Assembly: GCA_937893605.1 (NCBI GenBank)
Contig: CALBGG010000087.1
Span: 1-6,628 of the forward strand
Source: an uncultured Clostridia bacterium
GTDB taxonomy: Bacteria > Bacillota > Clostridia > Oscillospirales > Oscillospiraceae
Direction: 5' to 3'
Length of the DNA stretch: 6,628 bases
The notes below the pieces were generated by a model. It was not told where the DNA came from and ran no database searches. It was given only the letters and a program-made list of their open reading frames with translations. The translations under genes and the position numbers were made by a program. Position 1 is the first letter of the stretch, and the number at the start of each line of letters is the position of its first letter. Below are positions 1-6,573 of this stretch, piece after piece.

Positions 1-765
1 CTGCCCATGGCAGAGAGTATAACGGCGGTGCCCGGACGCGGCATAAAGGCGAGCGTTTCGGGGCGCGAGGTGCTTATCGGCAACGCACTGCTTATGAAGG
101 AAAACGGCGTTGAAATAACGGCTTCCGATGAGCGCAAAAAGCTCGAAGACAGCGGCTGCATGCTCATGTTTGCAGCCATTGACGGCAGCTTCGCCGGACT
201 TTTCGGCGCGGTCGACACCATAAAGAGCGATAGCCCCGAGGCAATATCCGCTCTGCACAATATTGGTATTGATACTATCATGATAACCGGCGATAACGAA
301 AAGGCCGCACACTCGATTGCCGATAAGGCGAATATCGACCGAGTACTCGCAGGTGTACTGCCCGAGGGCAAGGCAGGCGAGATAGAAAAGCTCAAGGCGG
401 CGGGCAAAAAGGTCTGCATGGTCGGCGACGGCATAAACGACGCTCCGGCGCTCGCCTCGGCCGATATCGGCGCGGCGATAGGCAGCGGAACAGATGTTGC
501 GATAGAATCGGCCGACGTTGTGCTCATGGGCTCGCACCTCGGCGCGCTCGTGACGGCGCTGCGCCTGAGCAAGGCAGTTATCCGAAACATAAAACAAAAC
601 CTGTTTTGGGCGTTTTTCTATAACAGCGTGGGCATTCCGTTTGCAGCGGGTCTGTTTTACGCCTTCGGAGGGCCGCTTCTGAGCCCGATGTTTGCAGGCG
701 CGGCAATGGCGCTCAGCTCCATTTCGGTCGTATCGAATGCTTTGCGCCTGAAGCGCTTTAAATAG
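1..765 (+). CDS. copA: Cu(+)-exporting P1B-type ATPase, C-terminal part (5' truncated by window edge)
   Basis: This is the ATP-driven exporter of monovalent copper (possibly silver) across the cytoplasmic membrane. The frame is open from base 1, so the gene begins upstream; the ATG at base 7 is internal, because family members have about 450-550 more residues before this point (metal-binding domain, first six membrane helices, DKTGT phosphorylation site). What is visible: the nucleotide-binding-domain G-x-G motif (PGRGIKA, about 34-54), the P-domain MITGDN motif (280-297) and the hinge signature GDGINDAPA (424-450), then the last two membrane helices. Cu(+) specificity is supported by YNSVGIP in helix 7 (from 619; family pattern YN-x4-P) and MALSSISVVSN in helix 8 (family pattern M-x2-SS-...-N). 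It ends LKRFK with a TAG stop, as intact homologues do, so the 3' end looks complete. No CsoR or CopZ gene is visible, but the upstream side is outside the window. Confidence 0.93.
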   Translation: MPMAESITAVPGRGIKASVSGREVLIGNALLMKENGVEITASDERKKLEDSGCMLMFAAIDGSFAGLFGAVDTIKSDSPEAISALHNIGIDTIMITGDNEKAAHSIADKANIDRVLAGVLPEGKAGEIEKLKAAGKKVCMVGDGINDAPALASADIGAAIGSGTDVAIESADVVLMGSHLGALVTALRLSKAVIRNIKQNLFWAFFYNSVGIPFAAGLFYAFGGPLLSPMFAGAAMALSSISVVSNALRLKRFK

Positions 766-768
766 GCT

Positions 769-897
769 TACAAGTTAGTGCTGTTGAGGCTTGATAAAAA
801 CGGCCTTGTTGACACCGAATACCGCGCGTCCGAGCTCGGACCAAATCGCAAGTATTACAGACTGACGCCGCGCAGTATACAGTGTATAAGATCATAG
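769..897 (+). pseudogene. PadR-family winged-helix regulator remnant
   Basis: Between the copA stop and the next terminator, the same frame stays open to a TAG at 895-897. It translates as YKLVLLRLDKNGLVDTEYRA, followed by SELGPNRKYYRLTP and a short non-homologous tail (RSIQCIRS). This matches the recognition helix and beta-wing of PadR-like regulators, whose consensus runs roughly TLYPxLxRLxxxGLxxxxxxxxxxGRxRKYYxLTxxG. The helix-turn-helix before the STLYP position and everything after LTP are missing, and there is no start codon or ribosome binding site, so it cannot be an intact gene. The leading YKL resembles the YGYxL of the PadR N-terminus, so an internal deletion may have joined two pieces; this is inference. 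Sharing copA's frame is probably chance. The match is from recalled family consensus, not a search. Confidence 0.55.
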
Positions 898-909
898 ATA
901 ATAGACTGT

Positions 910-942
910 AAAAAAATCACCGCAGGATAACTCCTGCGGTGA
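910..942 (-). terminator. Rho-independent terminator of the NlpC/P60 gene
   Basis: A perfect 10-bp stem (TCACCGCAGG at 917-926 pairing with 933-942) has a 6-nt loop and seven A's on its plus-strand left side (910-916). Read on the minus strand this is a GC-rich hairpin followed by seven U's, starting 13 bases after the stop of the minus-strand gene. On the plus strand the hairpin is followed by AAAAC, not U's, so it should be a weak terminator for the converging copA transcript. Confidence 0.9.
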
Positions 943-954
943 AAACTATATATA

Positions 955-2493
955 CTACTGAATGATACGCTTTGCGCCGGTGTAGTGATTTGCGTAGTAG
1001 CTTGCGCTCAGTGAGGTTATAACGACGCAGCCCTTGCCGGATGAGGCATGGATAAACTGATTGTCGCCGATGTACATGCCGACGTGGCCGATGGGATCGA
1101 CGCTGTCGGAGAAGAACACGAGGTCGCCGGGCTGAAGCTCGCTCTTATCGACCTTTGTGCCGTTGTTGTTCCACTGTCCGCCGGCTCCGCGCCAGAGCTT
1201 ATAGCCGTACTGACCGTAAAGATAGTACATGAAGCCCGAGCAGTCAAAGCCGCGGGGGGAGGAGCCGCCGTAAACATAGGGCGTTCCGAGGTACTGCTTC
1301 GCGGTTGAGACTATCTGATTGGCAACGGTGCTGCCTGTGCTTAGTCTGACATAGCTTGTGCTCATGTAGCCGTTCAGGCCGTTATAGCTGACGGCGTACC
1401 AGGAGCCTGTCTTGCCGGTGACCTTGACCTGGATGCCCTTATCATAATAGCCGATGGTGGAGTAGCTCGTGCCCGCGCCGCTTCTCATGCGCACTCCGTT
1501 GCCGGTGACTATGCCGATCTTGTCCAGCTTTTCAACGGTACCGGTCGAGGCAGTGTTCACGATCTTTATGTAGTCCTTGCTCATATAGCCGTACTTGCCG
1601 TTTGCACTGATCTCGTACCACGAGCCGGTCTCGCCGGTGATCTTGACGCTCGCACCCTTGTTGAGAGTGCCGATGGCCGCGAAATCGGTACTCGGCCCCA
1701 TTCTCATGCGCACACTGTCTCCGCTGACGGTGCCGCTTTTCGCGGTGCTGTAGCTGTCTGCCGGCGTTATTCGGACATACTGTGCGGACATGTAGCCGAC
1801 CTTGCCGTTATAGGAAACCTTATACCAGTCCTTTACCGAGCCGAGAGCAGTCAGGCTCACGCCGTTTGAGTAGTAGCCGAGAGTATCGGAGCTTGTGCTT
1901 GCCCGGCTTCTGAGCCTCACGCTCGTTCCGATGACGCTTGCCTTGAAGCCGCCGGAGCTTGCTGCCGTGCTCGCAGACGGAGCGGGGGAGGGCGCAGCGG
2001 AAGGAGTGGAGCTTGCGTTTCCGACCGAAAGCTTCATATAGTCTGCGCTGACATAGCCGGTCTTCCCGTTATAGCTGACTTCATACCAGTTGCCCGCGGC
2101 TCCGACGACGGACATTTTAGTGCCCTTATCGTATGTACCGATAACGGAGCTGCCGGTGCCGGCGCCGCTTCTCATGCGCACATCGTCGCCTGAGACGGTG
2201 CCCGTTCCGAAATTGCCGCTGACCTTGCTGACTGTTTTCAGATACTCTGCCGAAGCATAGCCGACGGTGTTCTTGTAAACGACTTTACACCACCCGTTCT
2301 GCGTCATTCCGACAATGACCTCCGCTCCGACGGGCATTGTCATGATTATGGATTTACTTGTGCTCGCGCCGCTTCTGAGATTTAGGGCGCTTGTCGTCTT
2401 CGCTCCGCTGATACCGGAGGCATCGGCCGGCACGACAAGCAGCGAAACGCACATTATTACTGCCAGCAGTGAACTGATAAGTCGTTTTTTCAT
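955..2493 (-). CDS. Secreted NlpC/P60 cell-wall peptidase with five SH3b repeats
   Basis: A 512-residue exported peptidoglycan endopeptidase, probably cutting the stem peptide (typically D-Glu-diaminopimelate or nearby bonds). Residues 1-25 form a signal peptide: KKR, a hydrophobic core, and ADA as the likely cleavage site. Five bacterial SH3 repeats follow at about 33-87, 98-155, 185-242, 254-312 and 327-385, each with an LRSGAS/VRMRSGAGT-like first strand, a W-Y/C-x-V core, and GYxSxxY at the end. A Pro/Ser/Ala-rich linker (about 159-182) splits the set 2+3. The NlpC/P60 domain spans about 392-511 with catalytic Cys418 (FDCSG), His470 (GHVGMYIG) and His482 (FIHASS). The ATG at 2493 is preferred over an in-frame GTG at 2541, because the GTG lies upstream of the -10 box and the ATG has a good GGAGAG site and begins the signal peptide. 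It is a single-gene unit with its own promoter and terminator. Repeats 2 and 5 share an identical 20-base stretch (1475-1494 and 2162-2181), suggesting recent duplication or conversion. Confidence 0.95.
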   Translation of the reverse strand: MKKRLISSLLAVIMCVSLLVVPADASGISGAKTTSALNLRSGASTSKSIIMTMPVGAEVIVGMTQNGWCKVVYKNTVGYASAEYLKTVSKVSGNFGTGTVSGDDVRMRSGAGTGSSVIGTYDKGTKMSVVGAAGNWYEVSYNGKTGYVSADYMKLSVGNASSTPSAAPSPAPSASTAASSGGFKASVIGTSVRLRSRASTSSDTLGYYSNGVSLTALGSVKDWYKVSYNGKVGYMSAQYVRITPADSYSTAKSGTVSGDSVRMRMGPSTDFAAIGTLNKGASVKITGETGSWYEISANGKYGYMSKDYIKIVNTASTGTVEKLDKIGIVTGNGVRMRSGAGTSYSTIGYYDKGIQVKVTGKTGSWYAVSYNGLNGYMSTSYVRLSTGSTVANQIVSTAKQYLGTPYVYGGSSPRGFDCSGFMYYLYGQYGYKLWRGAGGQWNNNGTKVDKSELQPGDLVFFSDSVDPIGHVGMYIGDNQFIHASSGKGCVVITSLSASYYANHYTGAKRIIQ

Positions 2494-2500
2494 TTTTGAA

Positions 2501-2506
2501 CTCTCC
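2501..2506 (-). promoter_or_regulatory. Ribosome binding site of the NlpC/P60 gene (decides the start)
   Basis: On the minus strand GGAGAG lies 7 nt before the ATG at 2493. No comparable site precedes the upstream in-frame GTG (2539-2541), which overlaps the promoter and would not be transcribed. Confidence 0.8.
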
Positions 2507-2531
2507 GTGGAATATTTCAATATGTAATCAA

Positions 2532-2560
2532 ATTGTAACACACAAGTCGGATTATGTCAA
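2532..2560 (-). promoter_or_regulatory. Sigma-A promoter of the NlpC/P60 gene
   Basis: On the minus strand there is a perfect -35 TTGACA (2555-2560), a 17-nt spacer and a -10 TACAAT (2532-2537, five of six matches). Transcription would start near 2525, giving a 5' leader of about 30 nt before the ATG at 2493. Such a near-consensus promoter suggests strong housekeeping expression; no operator-like repeat is obvious around it. Confidence 0.85.
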
Positions 2561-2678
2561 CACCGGTAACCATCGGGCGTCGAAAAACGAGGTAAACAAT
2601 CTGTAAATTAAGCATTTTGCTGAAAATTACTATATCTTGTGCCTGTTTCCGCTTTCAACAAACAGTTATAGTGTTCAA

Positions 2679-2693
2679 GCGCACATCGTGCGC
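2679..2693. promoter_or_regulatory. Short palindrome upstream of the apbE promoter (possible operator)
   Basis: GCGCAC-ATC-GTGCGC is a perfect 6-bp inverted repeat with a 3-nt centre, 10 nt upstream of the apbE -35 box. It is not followed by a U tract on either strand, so it is a poor terminator. Its position would suit a regulator binding site, but no regulator gene is nearby and the arms are short enough to occur by chance. Confidence 0.25.
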
Positions 2694-2703
2694 AAAATTT
2701 CGG

Positions 2704-2732
2704 TTTTCAATTGCCGCTTTGTATGTTATACT
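2704..2732 (+). promoter_or_regulatory. Promoter of the apbE-mpg-recG operon (extended -10)
   Basis: A -10 TATACT (2727-2732, five of six matches) is preceded by TGT (2724-2726), making an extended -10 element. A weaker -35 TTTTCA (2704-2709) sits 17 nt upstream. The predicted start near 2739 leaves a leader of roughly 30 nt, A/T-rich, with GAGGA (2760-2764) placed 6 nt before the apbE ATG. Confidence 0.65.
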
Positions 2733-2770
2733 TATAAAATAAATATAAAAATAAACTCTGAGGACAGGAT

Positions 2771-3823
2771 ATGAAGCGCTTTTTTTCAAATAGAATTATC
2801 GCGGGTTTGCTGTGCGTTTGCATGCTGCTTCCGCTGTGCGCATGTTCGAAGGACGAGCCTGTGCAGAAGCAGATATTCGCAATGGATACGGTCATGAACC
2901 TGACCGCTTACGGAAAATACGCAAACGACGGCATCAGTGCTGCTGTCGGCGTTATAAATGCGATGGACGATATGCTCGATCCGAGTAATGAGGGCAGCTA
3001 CACTACTCTTATAAACAACGCCGAGGGAAAGGATGTTATCGTGACTCCGCAGGTCAACGAGATGCTCTCAACGGCGCTGAGCGTATATAAGCTCTCGGGC
3101 GGTGCGCTTGATCTGTCGGTCTATCCGCTTTATGAGGCCTGGGGCGAGTTTAAGGACGAGACCGGGCGCATTCCCTCGGATGACGAGATAAAGGAGCTGC
3201 GCCAAAAGCTCGGCTTCGGAAAGACCGAAATAACCGACTTCGAGGGGGAGGCAAATTACTCCGTGCGCATGCCCGCGGGCACGCAGATAAGCTTCGGCGC
3301 AGTTGCAAAGGGCTGCGCGTCGAAATACGCAATCGACGCAATGCGCAAAAACGGAGTTACGAGCGGCATAGTCTCCCTCGGCGGAAATGTTCAGACTCTC
3401 GGCACAAAGCCCGACGGCAGCAACTGGACCGTCGCGGTCGAGGATCCCAACGATACGAGCTCCTACGTCGGAACGCTCTCCGTCGGTGAGACGGCAATCA
3501 TAACAAGCGGCAGCTATCAGCGCTATTTTATCGGTCCCGACGGAGTTAAGTATCACCACATCATTGATCCAAGAACCGGAAAGCCGGCGGATAACGATCT
3601 TGTTTCCGTAACGATAGTCTGCTCGGACGGAACGCTGGCCGACTGCCTGTCGACCGCAATGTTCGTACTCGGCGAAAGCGCCGCGCTAAAATACTGGCGC
3701 GAAAACGGCGGCTTTGATATGATAATGATAACCAAGGATAATGAGATCCTGTGTACTACCGGCCTGCTTGAGATGTTCACGCTCACAAACAAGACCGATT
3801 ACACGCTGAAAATGGTCGAGTGA
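2771..3823 (+). CDS. apbE: FAD:protein FMN transferase, ApbE family lipoprotein
   Basis: This enzyme uses FAD and Mg2+ to attach FMN covalently to a Thr/Ser of target proteins (known targets of the family: RnfG/RnfD, NqrB/NqrC, NosR, other FMN-binding-domain proteins) on the outer face of the membrane. The 350 residues match the usual length. The N-terminus is a lipoprotein signal with lipobox L22-C23-A24-C25 (Cys at -2 is atypical), so the mature protein is probably lipid-anchored at Cys25. Family motifs in order: FAMDTVMNLTAYG (36-48), SFGAVAKG (174-181), GGN (204-206), TSGSYQRYF (245-253), HHIIDPRTGKPA (262-273) and ADCLSTAMF (290-298), where Asp291 and Thr295 are the expected Mg2+ ligands. 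The position before FGAVAKG is Ser where many homologues have Asp, and the next motif reads GCA rather than GYA. The ATG at 2771 has a good GAGGA site. First gene of a probable operon with the glycosylase and recG. No flavin-accepting partner is visible here. Confidence 0.95.
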   Translation: MKRFFSNRIIAGLLCVCMLLPLCACSKDEPVQKQIFAMDTVMNLTAYGKYANDGISAAVGVINAMDDMLDPSNEGSYTTLINNAEGKDVIVTPQVNEMLSTALSVYKLSGGALDLSVYPLYEAWGEFKDETGRIPSDDEIKELRQKLGFGKTEITDFEGEANYSVRMPAGTQISFGAVAKGCASKYAIDAMRKNGVTSGIVSLGGNVQTLGTKPDGSNWTVAVEDPNDTSSYVGTLSVGETAIITSGSYQRYFIGPDGVKYHHIIDPRTGKPADNDLVSVTIVCSDGTLADCLSTAMFVLGESAALKYWRENGGFDMIMITKDNEILCTTGLLEMFTLTNKTDYTLKMVE

Positions 3824-4329
3824 TGCTCAATCGTGAATTTTTTCGCGCCGACGCACTGACTCTTGCGCCTGCGCTTGTCGGAAAGATTCTTGTTCGCACG
3901 TTTCCGGACGGTAGCGAAAAGCGCCTGAGAATAACAGAGACCGAGGCGTACTGCGGCGTTGAAGACACCGCCTGCCATGCACACAAGGGAAAAACAAAGC
4001 GAGCCGGGATCCTTTGGCGTGACGGAGGCACGATATATGTCTATCTCTGCTACGGTATGCACGAGATGCTCAACATTGTATCCGGCAGGGAAGATGATCC
4101 GCAGGCGGTTCTCATACGCTGCTGCGAGGGCTTTGAGGGACCGGGCAAGCTCACAAAAGAGCTCGGTATCGACCGGAGTCTCAACGGCCTCGATATTCTC
4201 TCCTGTGACGGACTGCGCATTGAGGACGACGGCACAAAGGTTAACATAATACAGCTGCCGCGCATCGGCATAGCATATGCAGAGCCTGCCGACCGCGAGG
4301 CATTATGGAGATTCAAGCTTCAAAAATGA
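3823..4329 (+). CDS. mpg: DNA-3-methyladenine glycosylase (AAG/MPG family)
   Basis: A monofunctional glycosylase that flips out and removes alkylated or deaminated purines (3-methyladenine, hypoxanthine, ethenoadenine) to start base excision repair in the cytoplasm. The 168 residues are a compact single domain, slightly short of the usual 180-210. Aligned by eye to human AAG, the key residues are present: Glu41 in ETEAY (catalytic, human E125), Tyr43 (Y127), His52 (H136), Tyr74 and Tyr77 in YVYLCYGM (Y159 and the intercalating Y162), and Asn84 in MLNIV (N169). The C-terminal signatures GPGKLTKELGI (106-116), LNGLD, PRIGIAYA and WRFKL are all intact. The ATG at 3823 overlaps the apbE stop as TGATG; the GTG at 3820 would add one residue and is less likely. 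Only a weak GAG precedes it, so translation is probably coupled to apbE. It overlaps recG at the other end. Confidence 0.94.
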   Translation: MLNREFFRADALTLAPALVGKILVRTFPDGSEKRLRITETEAYCGVEDTACHAHKGKTKRAGILWRDGGTIYVYLCYGMHEMLNIVSGREDDPQAVLIRCCEGFEGPGKLTKELGIDRSLNGLDILSCDGLRIEDDGTKVNIIQLPRIGIAYAEPADREALWRFKLQK

Positions 4330-6380
4330 ACTATCTTGAAACCGATATACGATACTGCAAGGGCATAGGCGAAAAAAAGGCGCTGCTGTTTAACAAGCTC
4401 GGCGTCTTTACCGTCCGTGACCTTGTTTCGTATTTTCCCAGGAAATACGAGGACCGCAGCAGCTTTAAGCCGATCGCCCTTACATGCGACGGCGAAACCG
4501 TATGTATAAATGCCCTTGCTGCCGAGGACGCGCACCTTGTGCGTATCCGCCGCGGGCTCGAGCTTGTTAAGTTCCGTGTGGTGGACGAGAGCGGGTCGGT
4601 TGACATAACATTTTTCAATCAGCCGTATATCAAAAACAATATCCACCGCGGCGACAGTCTGAACATCTACGGCAAGATCATAGCTGTCGGCGGCAAAAGA
4701 ACCATGACCAATCCCGTCATTGAGCGCGAAGGCGCGGTCGGCGGAGTCACGGGGCGCATCGTGCCGGTCTACGGGCTGACGACCGGGCTTTCACAAAAGA
4801 TCGTCATGAGCGCGGTGCGTCAGGCACTGGATGCCTGTGCGTCCGACCTGCCCGAGGTGCTTCCGGAGAGTCTGCGCAAAAAGTATAAGCTTGCGCAGAC
4901 CGGCTATGCCTACGAGAACATTCATTTTCCGGCAAGCTTCGAGGATCTCGAGCTTGCGCGGCGCAGGCTTGTTTTCGAGGAGCTGTTTTTATTGGCCTGC
5001 GCCCTCGGCAGAATGAAGGGCAGCCACGCAAAGCAGAGCGGCATACTCATGCACGGGCAGAACATAGAGGAATTTTTTTCGAGCCTTCCTTTTATTCCGA
5101 CAGGCGCACAGAGACGTGCGGTCGCCGATGCTGTGCGGGATATGCAGTCGGGCATGGCAATGAACCGTCTCGTTCAGGGTGATGTCGGCAGCGGCAAGAC
5201 GCTTGTTGCGGCGGCACTTATCTGGTATGTGTGGAAAAACGGACATACCTCGGCCTTTATGGCACCGACCGAAATACTTGCCGAGCAGCATTTTGAAACG
5301 CTAAGTGCGTTTCTCGCGCCGTTCGGCCTGCGTATAGGAAAGCTTACGGGCTCAATGACCGCAAAGCAGAAGCGCGAGGTCAAGGCAGAGCTCGCCGCAG
5401 GAGAGCTTGACCTCGTTATCGGCACGCACGCGCTGTTTTCCGAGGATGTAGAGTATTCCGATCTCGCCCTCGTCATAACCGACGAGCAGCACCGTTTCGG
5501 CGTAAACCAGCGCTCAAGCCTTATATCCAAGGGCGAAAAGCCGCACGTTCTCGTAATGTCCGCAACGCCCATTCCGCGCACGCTGGCGCTTATAATCTAC
5601 GGCGACCTCGATATCTCGGTTATAGACGAGATGCCGCCGGGCAGGCAGAAGGTCGATACCTTCGCCGTCACAGAGAGCTACCGCACGCGCTTAAACGGAT
5701 TTATCCGCAAGCTCGTTTCCGAGGGACGGCAGGTGTTCGTCGTCTGCCCGATGATAGAGGAAAATGAAGAGCTCCCGCCGAATGTCAAATCCGCGCAGGA
5801 GCATGCAGCCGAGCTGCAAAAATATTTCCCCGACCTCAGAGTTGCCTGCGTGCACGGCAAGCTCAGGGCTAAGGAAAAGAATGATATTATGTCAACCTTT
5901 GTGGCCGGAGATATAGATATTCTCGTTTCGACTACGGTCATCGAGGTCGGTGTCGATGTGCCGAACGCGGCGCTGATGATAGTCGAGAACGCCGACCGCT
6001 TCGGCTTGAGCCAGCTGCACCAGCTGCGCGGACGTGTCGGACGTGGGGAGCACAAGAGCTACTGCGTGCTCGTTTCCGACAGCGACAATGAGGCAACTCG
6101 GGCGCGGCTTAAGATAATGACAAAGACAAACGACGGCTTCAAGATATCCGAGGAGGATCTCAAGCTGCGCGGTCCGGGTGATTTCTTCGGCTCGCGCCAG
6201 CACGGACTTCCGGCGATGCATATTGCGGATCTGTGCTCCGACATGAGCGTCCTGCAAACCGCACAGCAGGCGGCGCAGGAGCTGTTACTGTCCGACCCCG
6301 AGCTCTCCGCCCCGGAGCACGCGCAGCTTAAAACAGCTGTCGAGAGGCTGTTTACGCTGAATGCCGACGCGCTGAATTAA
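4305..6380 (+). CDS. recG: ATP-dependent DNA helicase RecG
   Basis: A superfamily 2 double-strand translocase that remodels stalled replication forks and branched intermediates (fork regression, Holliday-junction migration, R-loop removal). The 691 residues match the usual length. The N-terminus has the RecG entry motif (IRYCKGIGEKKALLFNKLGV, then FPRKYEDRS, to about 52), followed by the OB-fold wedge domain (about 60-155). Helicase motifs: Walker A GDVGSGKT (292-299), APTEILAEQH (320-329), DEQHRFG (393-399), SATPIPRTL (419-427), TTVIEVGVDVPNA (543-555) and QLRGRVGR (573-580). The C-terminal GPGDFFGSRQHGLP (623-636) is the family's translocation-motif region. Start choice: ATG 4305 has GAGG 4 nt upstream and overlaps mpg by 25 bp; ATG 4326 gives an ATGA overlap and a protein starting MNYLETDIRYCKG, closer to usual RecG N-termini, but its nearest GGAG is 14 nt away. 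The two differ by seven residues. All key residues are present; nothing suggests damage. Confidence 0.97.
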   Translation: MEIQASKMNYLETDIRYCKGIGEKKALLFNKLGVFTVRDLVSYFPRKYEDRSSFKPIALTCDGETVCINALAAEDAHLVRIRRGLELVKFRVVDESGSVDITFFNQPYIKNNIHRGDSLNIYGKIIAVGGKRTMTNPVIEREGAVGGVTGRIVPVYGLTTGLSQKIVMSAVRQALDACASDLPEVLPESLRKKYKLAQTGYAYENIHFPASFEDLELARRRLVFEELFLLACALGRMKGSHAKQSGILMHGQNIEEFFSSLPFIPTGAQRRAVADAVRDMQSGMAMNRLVQGDVGSGKTLVAAALIWYVWKNGHTSAFMAPTEILAEQHFETLSAFLAPFGLRIGKLTGSMTAKQKREVKAELAAGELDLVIGTHALFSEDVEYSDLALVITDEQHRFGVNQRSSLISKGEKPHVLVMSATPIPRTLALIIYGDLDISVIDEMPPGRQKVDTFAVTESYRTRLNGFIRKLVSEGRQVFVVCPMIEENEELPPNVKSAQEHAAELQKYFPDLRVACVHGKLRAKEKNDIMSTFVAGDIDILVSTTVIEVGVDVPNAALMIVENADRFGLSQLHQLRGRVGRGEHKSYCVLVSDSDNEATRARLKIMTKTNDGFKISEEDLKLRGPGDFFGSRQHGLPAMHIADLCSDMSVLQTAQQAAQELLLSDPELSAPEHAQLKTAVERLFTLNADALN

Positions 6381-6512
6381 AATGCTGTCCTCCGGCAAGA
6401 CTTTAGCGGCAGCCTGGACCGAAAGTGAACAAAAATGGGAGAAGCTATACACAGCGCACATTTTGCCGCCGTATGGACTTGACGAAGCAAATAAAAAAAC
6501 GCATCATCGAGG

Positions 6513-6573
6513 TGAACAGCACCCCATCTGTTAGACAGTATGATATAATATCTAACAGATGGGGTGCTGTTCA
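6513..6573. repeat. Perfect 23-bp inverted repeat with 15-nt spacer, insertion-sequence-end-like
   Basis: The arm at 6513-6535 (TGAACAGCACCCCATCTGTT plus AGA) is the exact reverse complement of 6551-6573. The outermost bases are TG...CA, and pairing stops precisely there. It lies 132 bp after the recG stop. As RNA it would form a very stable hairpin, but no U tract follows on either strand, so it is not a standard Rho-independent terminator, although it may still impede transcription. The TG/CA ends and the GAACxGCACCCC...GTTAGACA pattern resemble, from memory, terminal repeats of IS3-family elements; the left arm followed by CA (to 6537) reads like a right end. No transposase is present in the window and no target-site duplication is evident. 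The repeat is certain; its origin is inference. Confidence 0.9.
6541..6549 (+). promoter_or_regulatory. Extended -10 promoter motif inside the inverted-repeat spacer
   Basis: TGATATAAT is a perfect extended -10 (TGn-TATAAT) lying in the spacer between the two arms. No convincing -35 box is found 16-18 nt upstream; that position is C-rich in the left arm. If active, transcription would start in the right arm near 6556 and read out of the window. The surrounding GATATAATATC (6542-6552) is itself a small palindrome, so the match may be coincidental in A/T-rich sequence. Confidence 0.3.

Noticed and set aside
2494..2541. Sixteen-codon N-terminal extension of the NlpC/P60 gene starting at a GTG
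   Set aside because: The GTG lies upstream of the -10 box of a near-perfect promoter and would not be in the mRNA; it would also bury the signal peptide.
2561..2703. Possible riboswitch or small RNA in the divergent intergenic region
   Set aside because: Apart from the 15-bp palindrome I see only short weak repeats such as AGCA-TTT-TGCT at 2611-2621. The leaders predicted from both promoters are only about 30 nt, too short for a riboswitch.
3068..3559. 163-codon minus-strand open frame opposite apbE
   Set aside because: It lies antisense within an intact, well-recognised gene, has no family motif, and is typical of GC-rich codon shadows.
5174..5581. 135-codon minus-strand open frame opposite recG
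   Set aside because: It is antisense to conserved RecG helicase motifs, with low-complexity Ser/Arg-rich translation and no recognisable domain.
6382..6534. 50-codon frame directly after recG (begins MLSSGKTLAAAWTESEQKWE)
   Set aside because: There is no ribosome binding site, it resembles nothing I know, and it ends inside the inverted repeat. It could be a relic, but the sequence does not support a gene call.
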